Of a stretch of DNA of 64,000 bases, positions 17,779 to 28,777 are shown piece after piece. A program made the translations under genes and the position numbers. Source of the stretch: Aliivibrio_A sp016764915 (lineage in GTDB: Bacteria > Pseudomonadota > Gammaproteobacteria > Enterobacterales > Vibrionaceae). The stretch is from contig OZ245058.1 in the NCBI GenBank assembly GCA_965224595.1, positions 2,232,001-2,296,000 on the forward strand, given 5' to 3'. The notes beneath the pieces were generated by a model. The model was not told the origin of the DNA, ran no database searches, and saw only the letters and a program-made list of their open reading frames with translations. The first letter of the stretch is position 1. The number at the start of each line of letters is the position of its first letter.

Positions 17779-20700
17779 ATGATAGATCAAGAGAAAAAAT
17801 CACAAGGCATGTATGTGCCTGAACTAGAGCATGATGCCTGTGGTATCGGTTTTGTTGCCCATCTTAAGAATCGAAAATCTCATGATATCGTTACCCAAGC
17901 ATTAAACATGCTTGCTCGCATGGAGCATCGTGGCGGACAGGGCTGTGACCCACGCAGCGGTGATGGTGCGGGAATTCTGTTACAAAAACCTCATGAGTTT
18001 CTCTTAGAAGAGGCTTTGAAACTAGGCATTACACTGCCAACATTTGATCAATACGGTGTTGGCGTTGTGCTCTTTCCAAAAGATGAACACAAACGTCAGC
18101 AGTGTCGCGATATTATTGAGCGTAATGCCAACCGTCTTGATCTTGAGATTATCGGTTATCGAACTCTTCCAGTTGATAATAGTATGTTAGGTGCTGATCC
18201 ACTAACCACCGAGCCCAAATTTGAACACCTGTTTGTTTCAGGTGGTTCCAGCATGGACCCCGCTGTTTTAGAGCGTAAACTGTATGTATTACGTAACTAT
18301 ACGATACGTGTCTGTTTAGAGAGTGTCTCTAATATTGGTGATGATTTTTATATCAACTCCCTCTCTTACAAAACCTTGGTTTATAAAGGTCAGTTAACCA
18401 CAGAACAAGTTCCTCAATACTTTTTAGACTTACAGAACCCTACCATGGTAACGGCTTTGGCTCTGGTTCACTCTCGTTTTTCAACCAACACGTTTCCTCG
18501 CTGGCGTTTGGCTCAACCCTTTAGATACATCGCTCATAATGGTGAAATCAATACTGTTCGTGGAAACTTGAACTGGATGAAAGCGCGTGAAGCGATTATT
18601 GAATCTAAGCTGTTTAGCCAGCAAGAGATGAATATGCTGCTGCCTATCTGCCAAGAGGGATCGTCTGACTCTTCTAACTTCGATATGGCGTTAGAACTTC
18701 TAGTGCTATCGGGTAGAACCTTGCCGCACGCATTAATGATGTTGATACCAGAAGCGTGGCAAGAAAATAAAAACATGGACCCTAAACGCCGTGCTTTTTA
18801 TCAATATCATGCCAACGTCATGGAACCTTGGGATGGCCCAGCGTCAATCTGCTTCACTGATGGCGTTCAAGTTGGTGCAATGCTAGATAGAAATGGTCTT
18901 CGCCCTTCACGTTATACCGTGACCAAAGATGACTTCTTGATTATGGCTTCTGAGTCCGGTGTGGTTGATATTAAACCGGAGAATATACAATTCCGTGGTC
19001 GTTTGCAGCCGGGACGCATTTTTGTTGCTGATTTAGAACAAGGACGAATCATTTCAGATGAAGAGGTGAAAGATCGCATTGTCACCTCTCAACCATATGC
19101 GTCTTGGATACAAAAAAATCTCCTGACTCTGAAAGCGCTGCCAGAAGCGGACAACATGCATCACCAACCCACACCTGAACGCCTATTGCACCATCAACAA
19201 GCATTTGGTGTCACTTCAGAAGAGGTGAATGAGATTATTGTTCCGCTGGCAAAAACCGGTTATGAACCCCTCAGTGCTATGGGTGCTGATTGGCCACTAG
19301 CTATCTTGTCGCATCAATCCCAGCATCTATCCAACTACTTTAAACAGTTATTTGCTCAAGTCACCAATCCACCTATCGATCCGATTCGTGAGCGTATGGT
19401 GATGTCACTGAATACCTATTTAGGCAAAGATCAAAACTTACTGACAGAAACGCCTGAGCATTGCCAAAAAGTTGAACTTGAATCGCCTGTTTTATCAAAC
19501 GCTGAGCTAGAAAAAATTCGTGCAATAGACAAAGAGCACTTACAAGCTAAAACATTAGATATTGTATTCAGAGCCAATGGTGAATTAGGTAAATTGCAGC
19601 GCGCCCTAAAGCGTATCTGTCAATACTCAGAGGATGCGGTTAATGACGGCTACTCCATCATTATCTTAACCGACCGAGCAGTGAATTCTAATCACGCGGC
19701 TATTCCGGCCATGTTGGCCGTTGGCGCAGTACATCACCACCTGATCCGTAAAGGGTTAAGAATTAAATGTGACATCGTGGTGGAAACAGGCGACGCTCGT
19801 GAGACTCATCACTTTGCAACGCTTATCGGTTATGGCGCTAACGCTGTTAACCCATATCTGGTCACTGAAACCTTAGTGGATCTGCAGCGTAAGCGCAAAC
19901 TGGACCCAGAACTGGCCACTGATGAGCTGTTCAATAACTACCGTAAAGGGGTGAATGCAGGACTGCTTAAGATCTTCTCAAAAATGGGAATTTCAACTCT
20001 CCAGTCATACCACGGCGCTCAGATTTTTGAAGCACTTGGCATCAGCAAATCGGTGGTGGATAAATATTTCACTGGCACTGTCTCTCGCATTCAAGGTTTA
20101 ACCATTGATGATATTGCAAAAGAAGTTTTAGTTCGCCATCGCATTGGTTACCCTAGTCGTGAAATCCCAGTACAAATACTTGATGTAGGTGGTGTATATC
20201 AGTGGAAACAGCGCGGTGAAAAACACCTATTTAACCCGGAAACTATCTCACTATTACAGCAATCAACTCGTAACAAAAATTATGAGCAATTCAAACAGTA
20301 TGCTCATGCGGTTGATGCCCAAGGCGATAACGCGGCCACATTACGAAGCCAATTAGCGTTCATTAAAAGCCCAGCTGGAGCAATTTCTCTGGCAGAGGTG
20401 GAGCCGATTGAGAGTATTCTTAAACGTTTTGCTACTGGTGCAATGAGCTTTGGTTCTATCTCACACGAAGCTCACTCAACGTTAGCCATTGCCATGAACC
20501 GAATTGGTGCCAAATCTAATTCGGGTGAAGGTGGTGAAGATCCTGCTCGTTTTGAGAAAAAAGCCAACGGTGACTGGGAACGTTCAGCCATCAAACAAGT
20601 GGCATCAGGTCGTTTTGGCGTAACCTCTTATTATTTATCCAATGCCGATGAGATTCAGATCAAGATGGCGCAAGGTGCAAAACCGGGCGAAGGTGGGCAA

Positions 20701-22326
20701 CTTCCAGGTGATAAAGTGGATGACTGGATTGGCGCAACCCGCCATTCAACGCCAGGCGTCGGATTGATCTCTCCACCACCACACCATGATATCTACTCGA
20801 TCGAAGATCTGGCTCAGCTGATCTATGATCTCAAAAATGCCAATCGTAAAGGCCGTGTTAACGTCAAGCTGGTTTCTGAAGCGGGCGTAGGCACAATCGC
20901 CTCTGGCGTTGCTAAAGCCAAAGCCGATGTGGTTCTTATCGCTGGCTTTGATGGCGGAACGGGCGCATCTCCGATGTCCTCAATTCGTCACACCGGCCTT
21001 CCATGGGAACTTGGTCTCGCAGAGACGCACCAAACCTTACTGAAAAATGGTCTACGTAACCGTATCGTGGTCCAATCCGATGGTCAAATGAAAACACCTC
21101 GAGATCTAGCAATAGCGACTCTACTGGGTGCTGAAGAGTGGGGAGTTGCAACGGCTGCACTGGTGGTTGAAGGCTGTATTATGATGCGCAAGTGTCATAA
21201 AAACACCTGCCCTGTTGGCATCGCAACACAGAACAAAACATTGCGTGAACGCTTTGATGGTCGTGTTGAAGATGTTGTGACTTTCTTCCAATACATGGCT
21301 GAAGGCTTACGTGAAGTGATGGCTGAACTTGGCTTCAAAACCATTGAAGAGATGGTCGGCCAATCACACAAGCTTAAAGTTCGCGATAACATCGGCCACT
21401 GGAAATACAAAAACCTTGATTTAAGCCCAGTGTTGTTCAAGGAACCTGCTCGTGCTGAAGATGGCATTTTCAATCAGCGTCAACAAGATCACAAACTGGA
21501 CAATGTATTAGATCGTAAATTGATTGAAAGCGTTGCCCCTGCTCTTTATGAAGGCAAATCGGTCGATGTTGAATTTGACATCATTAATACCGATCGAAGT
21601 GTTGGCACCATGCTCTCCAATGAGATTTCAAAAATCTATAAAGACCAAGGCTTACCACAACCAATGAACGTGAAGTTCAAAGGCAGTGCAGGTCAAAGCT
21701 TAGGTGCATTCCTTGCTAAAGGAGTGAAGTTTGAAGTCGAAGGTGATGCTAATGACTACTGGGGTAAAGGACTCTCTGGTGGCACACTGGTGCTCTATCC
21801 TGATGTCAATTCAGATATAGTGCCTGAAGATAACATCGTGGTAGGTAACGTCTGTTTCTATGGCGCGACATCGGGTGAATCATACATTCGAGGTCAAGCA
21901 GGCGAACGCTTCTGTGTTCGTAATTCTGGCGCACGAGTGGTGGTTGAAGGAATTGGTGATCACGGTTGCGAATACATGACTGGTGGTATTGCCGTTATCT
22001 TAGGACAAACTGGACGTAACTTCGCTGCGGGCATGAGTGGTGGTATCGCTTATGTGTGGGATCAATTTGATGACTTTGAAACTAAGCTAAATTCTGAGCT
22101 GGTTGATCTTGACCCTATCGAAGAGGAAGACAAAGCACTGCTTAAAGAGATGCTCACCAAACAAGTTAACTACACCGGAAGTACAGTGGCAAAAACTTTC
22201 CTATCAAATTTCGAGGATAACCTTCAGAAAATGGTAAAAGTGATGCCAAGGGATTACAAAACTGTACTCAATAAACGTAAAGCCGATGCGGCAAACAAGG
22301 AAGAGTTGGAGGCCATCAATGGGTAA
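17779..22326 (+). CDS. gltB: Glutamate synthase (NADPH) large subunit, first copy
   Basis: 1515 residues. It makes glutamate from glutamine and 2-oxoglutarate with GltD. The N-terminal class II amidotransferase has its nucleophile at Cys21 ('HDACGIGFVAHL'), after a propeptide that would be removed. The central and FMN-binding synthase domains carry 'GAMSFGSISHEAHSTLA' and 'SNSGEGGEDP'. The 3Fe-4S cysteines are in 'CHKNTCPVG', and the C-terminal beta-helix is glycine-rich. The sequence differs strongly from the second copy and resembles the GltA type of Gram-positives and yeast more than E. coli GltB. Its end overlaps gltD by eight bases. Confidence 0.95.
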   Translation: MIDQEKKSQGMYVPELEHDACGIGFVAHLKNRKSHDIVTQALNMLARMEHRGGQGCDPRSGDGAGILLQKPHEFLLEEALKLGITLPTFDQYGVGVVLFPKDEHKRQQCRDIIERNANRLDLEIIGYRTLPVDNSMLGADPLTTEPKFEHLFVSGGSSMDPAVLERKLYVLRNYTIRVCLESVSNIGDDFYINSLSYKTLVYKGQLTTEQVPQYFLDLQNPTMVTALALVHSRFSTNTFPRWRLAQPFRYIAHNGEINTVRGNLNWMKAREAIIESKLFSQQEMNMLLPICQEGSSDSSNFDMALELLVLSGRTLPHALMMLIPEAWQENKNMDPKRRAFYQYHANVMEPWDGPASICFTDGVQVGAMLDRNGLRPSRYTVTKDDFLIMASESGVVDIKPENIQFRGRLQPGRIFVADLEQGRIISDEEVKDRIVTSQPYASWIQKNLLTLKALPEADNMHHQPTPERLLHHQQAFGVTSEEVNEIIVPLAKTGYEPLSAMGADWPLAILSHQSQHLSNYFKQLFAQVTNPPIDPIRERMVMSLNTYLGKDQNLLTETPEHCQKVELESPVLSNAELEKIRAIDKEHLQAKTLDIVFRANGELGKLQRALKRICQYSEDAVNDGYSIIILTDRAVNSNHAAIPAMLAVGAVHHHLIRKGLRIKCDIVVETGDARETHHFATLIGYGANAVNPYLVTETLVDLQRKRKLDPELATDELFNNYRKGVNAGLLKIFSKMGISTLQSYHGAQIFEALGISKSVVDKYFTGTVSRIQGLTIDDIAKEVLVRHRIGYPSREIPVQILDVGGVYQWKQRGEKHLFNPETISLLQQSTRNKNYEQFKQYAHAVDAQGDNAATLRSQLAFIKSPAGAISLAEVEPIESILKRFATGAMSFGSISHEAHSTLAIAMNRIGAKSNSGEGGEDPARFEKKANGDWERSAIKQVASGRFGVTSYYLSNADEIQIKMAQGAKPGEGGQLPGDKVDDWIGATRHSTPGVGLISPPPHHDIYSIEDLAQLIYDLKNANRKGRVNVKLVSEAGVGTIASGVAKAKADVVLIAGFDGGTGASPMSSIRHTGLPWELGLAETHQTLLKNGLRNRIVVQSDGQMKTPRDLAIATLLGAEEWGVATAALVVEGCIMMRKCHKNTCPVGIATQNKTLRERFDGRVEDVVTFFQYMAEGLREVMAELGFKTIEEMVGQSHKLKVRDNIGHWKYKNLDLSPVLFKEPARAEDGIFNQRQQDHKLDNVLDRKLIESVAPALYEGKSVDVEFDIINTDRSVGTMLSNEISKIYKDQGLPQPMNVKFKGSAGQSLGAFLAKGVKFEVEGDANDYWGKGLSGGTLVLYPDVNSDIVPEDNIVVGNVCFYGATSGESYIRGQAGERFCVRNSGARVVVEGIGDHGCEYMTGGIAVILGQTGRNFAAGMSGGIAYVWDQFDDFETKLNSELVDLDPIEEEDKALLKEMLTKQVNYTGSTVAKTFLSNFEDNLQKMVKVMPRDYKTVLNKRKADAANKEELEAING

Positions 22327-23788
22327 GCCTACTGGATTTTTAGAGTTTGGCCGTCAATTGCCAAACAAAATAGAACCAAGCATTCGTATTCAAGATAATA
22401 AAGAGTTTGTCTTAAACCAAGAGTTTGGTGACAAGATCAATACACAAGCTTCTCGCTGTATGGATTGTGGTGTTCCTTTTTGCCACAACGCCTGCCCGAT
22501 TGGTAATATCATCCCTGATTTCAACGACGCTGTGTTTCGCGACAGCTGGGAAGAAGCATGGAACATATTAAGCTCCACCAATAACTTTCCCGAGTTCACA
22601 GGTAGAGTCTGCCCTGCACCTTGCGAAAGTGGCTGTGTATTAGGCATCAACCAAGATCCGATTACTATCTGTAATATCGAGAAAACCATTGTTGAAACTG
22701 CCTATCGTGAAGGGTACGCCAAAGCGAAAAAACCTCACGCTCGTACCGGAAAAACCGTGGCTATTATTGGTTCTGGCCCCGCTGGTTTATCAGCCGCTGA
22801 GCAGCTCAATAGTGCAGGTCACTCTGTTACCGTTTTTGAGCGTGACGAAAAAGTGGGCGGTTTACTGCGCTTCGGTATTCCTGACTTTAAACTGGGCATG
22901 GATATTATCGACCGTAAAATTGATTTGATGGTCGATGCTGGTATTAAATTTGAAATTAATGCTCACGTTGGTGTCGACATTAACGCTCAACAACTACGTC
23001 AAGATTTTGATGTGATTTTGCTAACGGGTGGGTCAACGGTACCTCGTGATCTTCCTATTCCAGGCAGAGAGTTAAACGGTGTTCACTATGCCATGGACTT
23101 TTTGGCGCAGAATAACCGCCGTGCTAATGATATGGACCTGAAAACAGAAGAGATCCACGCCAATGCACAGCACATCGTGGTGATTGGTGGAGGAGATACC
23201 GGTTCTGACTGTGTAGGCACCTCTAATCGACATGGTGCAAAAAGCATTACTCAAGTTGAGATCATGCCTATTCCACCTGAACAGCGCCCGGCGAACCAGC
23301 CTTGGCCAGATTACCCAATGATCATGAAAACCACCACATCTCATGAAGAGGGTTGTTCTCGTCACTGGAATATTCTGACCAAAGAGTTTATTGGTGATGA
23401 ACAAGGCAATGTAAAAGCAATACGCATTGCTGATATTCAGTGGGGTGAAGCGGCAGCGGGTGAGCGTCCTAGTTTTATGGAAGTGGCAGGCAGTGAACGT
23501 ATCATTCCTTGTGATTTGGCTTTTTTGGCAATGGGCTTCCTACACCCAGAACCATCAGGTGTACTGGCTCAACTAGACATTAAATTGGATGAACGAGGTA
23601 ATGTTGTTTCTGACGGCTTTGCAACCAGCCAAAAAGGTATTTTTGCCGCAGGCGATATGCGCACAGGTCAGTCGTTAGTTGTTCGTTGTATCAATGAAGG
23701 CAGAGAATCGGCACGATCCATAGATGAATATTTAATGGGTAGTAGTAATCTTGAAGCTAAGGCTGACTCCTTGATGCTTTCGGCATAG
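22319..23788 (+). CDS. gltD: Glutamate synthase small subunit, first copy
   Basis: 489 residues. It transfers electrons from NADPH through FAD and two 4Fe-4S clusters to the large subunit. N-terminal cluster cysteines are in 'CMDCGVPFCHNACPIGN' and 'CPAPCESGC'; the FAD motif 'IIGSGPAGLSAAEQL' and NADPH motif 'VIGGGDTGSDCVG' follow. The ATG at 22319 overlaps the gltB stop (ATGGGTAA) and gives the family start 'MGKPTGFLEF'; the longer frame from 22286 is not used. It is of the TIGR01317-like type, unlike the second copy. Confidence 0.95.
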   Translation: MGKPTGFLEFGRQLPNKIEPSIRIQDNKEFVLNQEFGDKINTQASRCMDCGVPFCHNACPIGNIIPDFNDAVFRDSWEEAWNILSSTNNFPEFTGRVCPAPCESGCVLGINQDPITICNIEKTIVETAYREGYAKAKKPHARTGKTVAIIGSGPAGLSAAEQLNSAGHSVTVFERDEKVGGLLRFGIPDFKLGMDIIDRKIDLMVDAGIKFEINAHVGVDINAQQLRQDFDVILLTGGSTVPRDLPIPGRELNGVHYAMDFLAQNNRRANDMDLKTEEIHANAQHIVVIGGGDTGSDCVGTSNRHGAKSITQVEIMPIPPEQRPANQPWPDYPMIMKTTTSHEEGCSRHWNILTKEFIGDEQGNVKAIRIADIQWGEAAAGERPSFMEVAGSERIIPCDLAFLAMGFLHPEPSGVLAQLDIKLDERGNVVSDGFATSQKGIFAAGDMRTGQSLVVRCINEGRESARSIDEYLMGSSNLEAKADSLMLSA

Positions 23789-23874
23789 GCGACGATAACA
23801 AAACTTTATAAATGAAATAAAACGCATAAAGTTTGCATATAAATAGAGAATAGTTCCTTATCGAATTATTTATT

Positions 23875-23903
23875 GGCCAGAGCAACTGCTCTGGTCATTT
23901 TTT
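23875..23903 (+). terminator. Terminator after the first gltBD operon
   Basis: Stem GGCCAGAGCA/TGCTCTGGTC (one G-T pair) followed by a run of Ts. Confidence 0.8.
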
Positions 23904-24300
23904 TATTCATAAAACACTGAAACTCAATTAACTTTCAAACAAATCGTTTGCCCTTCATTTTGACCATTAACTTTAAAACCCAGAGTAAACTTGTTAGCCA
24001 TTCCACCTTATTAATCAAAAACTTATCAAAAATAATTTGTTAACCCATTGTTAAGTATATATAAATAAAAGTAATTTATTGTTAACAAAACTTTAAACTC
24101 ATTATCGCCGAATACTTGACCTTTTTATAGTTTCCTTATAATTTGTTAAGTTGCTGAGAAGAATGTTCAAAGGAATTGTTAAATTTATTGTCTCCACATC
24201 AGCATATTTATCGGCCAATTCACCCATAATTATTAGAAAGTAACTTCGGTCGGATTCAATTATTTAGGAGCCAGGAAGGCACCAAGCAAAGGAGGATGCA
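23904..24300 (+). promoter_or_regulatory. Promoter and leader of the second gltBD operon
   Basis: A 397-bp AT-rich gap. TTGACC (24116-24121) and TATAAT (24137-24142) are 15 bases apart, a short but possible sigma-70 spacing. The leader would be about 150 bases. AAGGAGG sits just before the gltB ATG at 24301. No leader peptide or riboswitch is evident. Confidence 0.5.
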
Positions 24301-27300
24301 ATGTCGCTTTACAATCCAGCATTAGAAAAGGATAACTGTGGCTTTGGTTTAATTGCTCACATTGAAGGTGAGACGAGCCATAAGTTGGTTCGAACGGCTA
24401 TCTCTGCTTTAGACAGAATGACCCACCGTGGTGGTATTGCAGCAGATGGTAAAACAGGTGACGGTTGCGGACTATTACTGCAAAAACCGGACTCTTTTTT
24501 ACGAATTATTGCGCAAGAGAACAGTTGGAAGTTAGGTAAGCAGTACGCCATTGGCATGGTTTTTCTCAATGCCGACCCAATTCAAGCTCAAGCAGCCCGT
24601 GAAGTAATCAACCAAGAACTCGCCAAAGAGACACTCTCAGTGGTTGGCTGGCGATCAGTCCCAACCAACTCTGATGTCCTTGGTCCTATCGCCATTGAAA
24701 CATTGCCAAATATCGAACAAGTTTTTATTAATGCCCCTGCTGGTTGGCGTGAACGCGACATTGAACGCCGTTTATACATTGCAAGACGACGCATAGAAAA
24801 GCGTATTACCGACGATTCTGAGTTTTATATCTGTAGCCTATCGACACAAGTTATTGTCTATAAAGGCCTGTGTATGCCCGCAGATCTTCCTCGTTTCTAT
24901 TTGGATCTTGCGGATTTACGCCTTGAATCTGCCATCTGTCTTTTCCACCAGCGATTTTCAACCAATACTCAACCGAGATGGCCTTTAGCACAGCCGTTCC
25001 GTTACCTGGCACACAATGGTGAAATAAATACCATTACCGCCAACCGTAAATGGGCAAAAGCACGAGCATACAAATTCTCCACACCTTTGCTACCTGATTT
25101 ACAAACAGCAGCTCCATTTGTTAATGAAGTGGGCTCTGATTCATCCAGTTTAGATAACATGTTAGATCTGTTTCTATCCGGCGGCATGGATCTATTCCGC
25201 GCCATGCGTATGCTAGTACCTCCAGCTTGGCAAAATCATCCAGACATGGATCCAGAGCTACGCGCCTTTTACGATTTCAACTCAAAACATATGGAACCGT
25301 GGGATGGCCCTGCAGGTATCGTAATGTCTGATGGCCGCTTTGCCGCATGTAACTTAGATAGAAACGGTCTGCGTCCAGCGAGATACGTTATTACCAAAGA
25401 TAAATTAATCACCTTAGCATCAGAAGTCGGAATTTGGGATTACGCTCCAGATGAAGTGTCTGAAAAAGGCCGTGTTGGCCCAGGTGAACTGCTGGTTATT
25501 GATACTCGTAAAGGGAAAATTTGGCGATCTGAAGAGATCGACAACGATCTAAAAAGCCGTCACCCCTATAAAGAGTGGATGGATGAAAACGTTCTCCACT
25601 TAACGCCATTTGAGCAGTTAAGTGCAGAGCAAGTTGGCAAGCGATCCTTTGACAATGACCAACTGAAAATCTACCAAAAGCTGTTTGCAATGAGTAACGA
25701 AGAGCAAGATCAAGTGCTTCGTATCTTAGGTGATGTAGGTCAAGAGGCGACAGGCTCCATGGGCGATGATACGCCAATGGCCGTTCTCTCCTCCAAAGAG
25801 CGACCTGTCACTGACTATTTCCGCCAAATGTTTGCGCAGGTGACCAATCCACCGATTGACCCACTGCGTGAAAAACACGTGATGTCTCTTGCAACCAGCA
25901 TTGGTTGCGAGATGAACGTATTTTGTGAAACAGATGGCCACGCACACCGTGTATCCTTTGAGTCTCCAGTACTACTCTACTCAGACATGCAGCAGCTACT
26001 CGCACTCGATAGTAAATATTATCAAAGCGACACAATCAATATTAACTATAATCCTCAAGAAAAAGGTCTAAAACAAGCCATTGTTGACCTGTGTAATGAG
26101 ATCGAAACGTCTGTTAGAAATGGCACTGTATTAGTGGTGCTATCCGATCGTAGTATTAGCAAAGAGACACTGCCTATTCCTGCTTCTATGGCGGTGGGTG
26201 CAGCTCAACAACGTCTGATTGAAGCTAACCTGCGCTGTGACTCAAACATAGTGATAGAAACAGCAGTAGCGCGCGAACCACATCAATTCTCCGTACTAAT
26301 TGGCTTTGGTGCAACGGCTGTTTATCCTTATTTAGCCTACGAAGTGTTAGGAAAAATGATTGATGATAAGGTGATTGATAAACCGTACCCACAAGTGATG
26401 CAGAATTTCCAAAAAGCGATCAATAAAGGGCTGTTCAAGATCATGTCTAAAATGGGCATATCGACCGTCTCCTCTTATCGTAGTTCACAGTTGTTTGAAG
26501 CGGTTGGTCTTAGCGATGATGTTGTTGATCTCTGCTTTAACGGTGTCACCAGCCGTATTCAAGGTTCCGACTTTGATGATTTCCAACAAGACCTCTTTAA
26601 TCTGTCTCGCAAAGCGTGGTTAAAACGTAAACCTCTAGAACATGGTGGTGCACTGAAATATGTCCATGGCGGTGAATACCACGCGTATAACCCAGATGTC
26701 GTTGGCACTCTGCAACAGGCGGTTAAAACAGGTGATATTAGTGATTATAAATCATTCGCTAAACAGGTTAACTCTCGCCCGGTGACAACATTGCGTGATT
26801 TAATGAAGCTGAAAAAAACCGATAGCACACTACCACTGGAAAAAATTGAACCAAGTACCGACCTCTACAAACGTTTTGATTCAGCGGCAATGTCCATTGG
26901 CGCTCTAAGCCCAGAAGCTCATGAAGCTCTGGCGACCGCAATGAACCGACTCGGCGCTTTCTCTAACTCAGGTGAAGGGGGTGAAGATCCAAGACGTTTT
27001 GGTACCGAACGTAACTCTCGCATTAAGCAGATCGCTTCGGGCCGTTTTGGCGTGACTCCTCACTACTTGGTTAATGCCGATGTGCTGCAAATCAAAGTAG
27101 CTCAAGGGGCGAAACCGGGTGAAGGCGGCCAGCTACCGGGTCATAAGGTGACCGCTGAAATTGCGAAACTTCGTCATTCGGTACAAGGGGTTACACTGAT
27201 CTCCCCACCACCACACCATGATATCTATTCGATTGAAGATTTAGCCCAGCTGATTTTCGATCTGAAACAAGTAAACCCAAAAGCCTTAATCTCAGTTAAA

Positions 27301-28764
27301 TTGGTGTCTGAGCCTGGTGTCGGTACGATTGCAACCGGAGTCGCCAAAGCTTATGCCGATTTAATCACCATTTCAGGCTACGACGGTGGCACAGCAGCCA
27401 GTCCGTTAACCTCAGTAAAATATGCTGGTTGTCCATGGGAGCTTGGTTTAGCTGAAACGCAACAAGCACTGGTTGCCAATGGGCTTCGTCATAAGATTCG
27501 TTTGCAAGTCGACGGTGGTTTAAAAACCGGATTAGACGTAGTTAAAGCATCAATTTTGGGCGCAGAAAGTTTCGGCTTTGGTACCGCGCCTATGATCGCA
27601 ATGGGGTGTAAGTTCTTACGAATTTGTCACTTAAACAACTGTGCCACAGGTGTCGCTACCCAAGACGCCACGCTGCGTAAAGATTACTTCAAAGGCTTGC
27701 CAGAGATGGTCATGAACTACTTTATCGGATTAGGTGATGAAGTTCGTGAAATTCTGGCCGAGTTGGGTATTGAGAAGCTGACTGATCTTATTGGTCGCAC
27801 TGATCTGCTTGAAGTGGTGAGTGGCATGACGGCAAAACAGTCTAAACTTGACCTATCACACATCCTTGAAGCACCTGTACCACTTGAAGGTAAAACGGTC
27901 TACTGCAGTGAACCCAATACTCCCTTTGATGGTGCGCAGCTTAATAAAGTATTACTTGATGAAGCATTAACCGCCATTGAAAAAAGAGAGAGCATCAACC
28001 TCTATCACAATATTATTAATACCGACCGCTCAGTAGGAGCTAGCCTCTCAGGCGAAATCGCCAAGCGTTACGGTAACCAAGGCATGGCTGCATCACCGAT
28101 TACCGTCAATTTAACCGGTACCGCCGGACAATCATTTGGCGTTTGGAATGCTGGTGGCGTTAATTTACACCTTGTGGGTGATGCCAATGACTATGTAGGA
28201 AAAGGCATGGCGGGCGGAAAGATCACTATTCAACCGCAAGTGGGCAGTGCCTTTAAGTCTAATGAAACCACCATTATTGGTAACACTTGTCTTTACGGTG
28301 CCACAGGCGGAAAACTGTTTGCAGCGGGCACCGCTGGTGAACGTTTTGCGGTTCGTAACTCAGGCACCATCACAGTTATTGAAGGGGCTGGTGATAACGC
28401 ATGTGAATACATGACTGGGGGCATCGTTGCTATCCTAGGTAAGTGTGGCGTTAACTTTGGTGCCGGCATGACAGGAGGTTTTGCTTACGTACTGGATCAA
28501 AACAGTGATTTTGAAGGTCGAGTAAATACCGAGTCAGTAGAAGCATTGGCACTGAATGATCTGCCTATTCATCAGGAACATCTGCGTGGATTGATCGCAC
28601 GTCACTTAGAAGAGACCAAATCTGCACACGCAGAGCACATTTTAGCTAACTTTGATGATTGGATTCCAATGTTCTATTTAGTTAAACCAAAATTAGCAGA
28701 TCTGAAAACTCTGCTTGGTCATCAAAGCCGTAGTTCTGCTGAACTACGTGTTCAAGCGCAGTAG
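24301..28764 (+). CDS. gltB: Glutamate synthase (NADPH) large subunit, second copy (E. coli type)
   Basis: 1487 residues and closely similar to E. coli GltB along its whole length. The amidotransferase nucleophile is Cys13 ('KDNCGFGLIAHIEGE'). FMN and synthase blocks 'AAMSIGALSPEAHEALA' and 'SNSGEGGEDPRRFG' are present. The 3Fe-4S cysteines are in 'CHLNNCATGVATQ', and the chain ends in 'SRSSAELRVQAQ' as in E. coli. The propeptide is shorter than in E. coli. It is paired with the E. coli-type small subunit 13 bases downstream. Confidence 0.96.
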   Translation: MSLYNPALEKDNCGFGLIAHIEGETSHKLVRTAISALDRMTHRGGIAADGKTGDGCGLLLQKPDSFLRIIAQENSWKLGKQYAIGMVFLNADPIQAQAAREVINQELAKETLSVVGWRSVPTNSDVLGPIAIETLPNIEQVFINAPAGWRERDIERRLYIARRRIEKRITDDSEFYICSLSTQVIVYKGLCMPADLPRFYLDLADLRLESAICLFHQRFSTNTQPRWPLAQPFRYLAHNGEINTITANRKWAKARAYKFSTPLLPDLQTAAPFVNEVGSDSSSLDNMLDLFLSGGMDLFRAMRMLVPPAWQNHPDMDPELRAFYDFNSKHMEPWDGPAGIVMSDGRFAACNLDRNGLRPARYVITKDKLITLASEVGIWDYAPDEVSEKGRVGPGELLVIDTRKGKIWRSEEIDNDLKSRHPYKEWMDENVLHLTPFEQLSAEQVGKRSFDNDQLKIYQKLFAMSNEEQDQVLRILGDVGQEATGSMGDDTPMAVLSSKERPVTDYFRQMFAQVTNPPIDPLREKHVMSLATSIGCEMNVFCETDGHAHRVSFESPVLLYSDMQQLLALDSKYYQSDTININYNPQEKGLKQAIVDLCNEIETSVRNGTVLVVLSDRSISKETLPIPASMAVGAAQQRLIEANLRCDSNIVIETAVAREPHQFSVLIGFGATAVYPYLAYEVLGKMIDDKVIDKPYPQVMQNFQKAINKGLFKIMSKMGISTVSSYRSSQLFEAVGLSDDVVDLCFNGVTSRIQGSDFDDFQQDLFNLSRKAWLKRKPLEHGGALKYVHGGEYHAYNPDVVGTLQQAVKTGDISDYKSFAKQVNSRPVTTLRDLMKLKKTDSTLPLEKIEPSTDLYKRFDSAAMSIGALSPEAHEALATAMNRLGAFSNSGEGGEDPRRFGTERNSRIKQIASGRFGVTPHYLVNADVLQIKVAQGAKPGEGGQLPGHKVTAEIAKLRHSVQGVTLISPPPHHDIYSIEDLAQLIFDLKQVNPKALISVKLVSEPGVGTIATGVAKAYADLITISGYDGGTAASPLTSVKYAGCPWELGLAETQQALVANGLRHKIRLQVDGGLKTGLDVVKASILGAESFGFGTAPMIAMGCKFLRICHLNNCATGVATQDATLRKDYFKGLPEMVMNYFIGLGDEVREILAELGIEKLTDLIGRTDLLEVVSGMTAKQSKLDLSHILEAPVPLEGKTVYCSEPNTPFDGAQLNKVLLDEALTAIEKRESINLYHNIINTDRSVGASLSGEIAKRYGNQGMAASPITVNLTGTAGQSFGVWNAGGVNLHLVGDANDYVGKGMAGGKITIQPQVGSAFKSNETTIIGNTCLYGATGGKLFAAGTAGERFAVRNSGTITVIEGAGDNACEYMTGGIVAILGKCGVNFGAGMTGGFAYVLDQNSDFEGRVNTESVEALALNDLPIHQEHLRGLIARHLEETKSAHAEHILANFDDWIPMFYLVKPKLADLKTLLGHQSRSSAELRVQAQ

Positions 28765-28777
28765 TTGGAGGGAACCA

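Noticed and set aside
17519..17782. 87-residue open frame upstream of gltB
   Set aside because: No family features, no ribosome site, and it overlaps the gltB start region.
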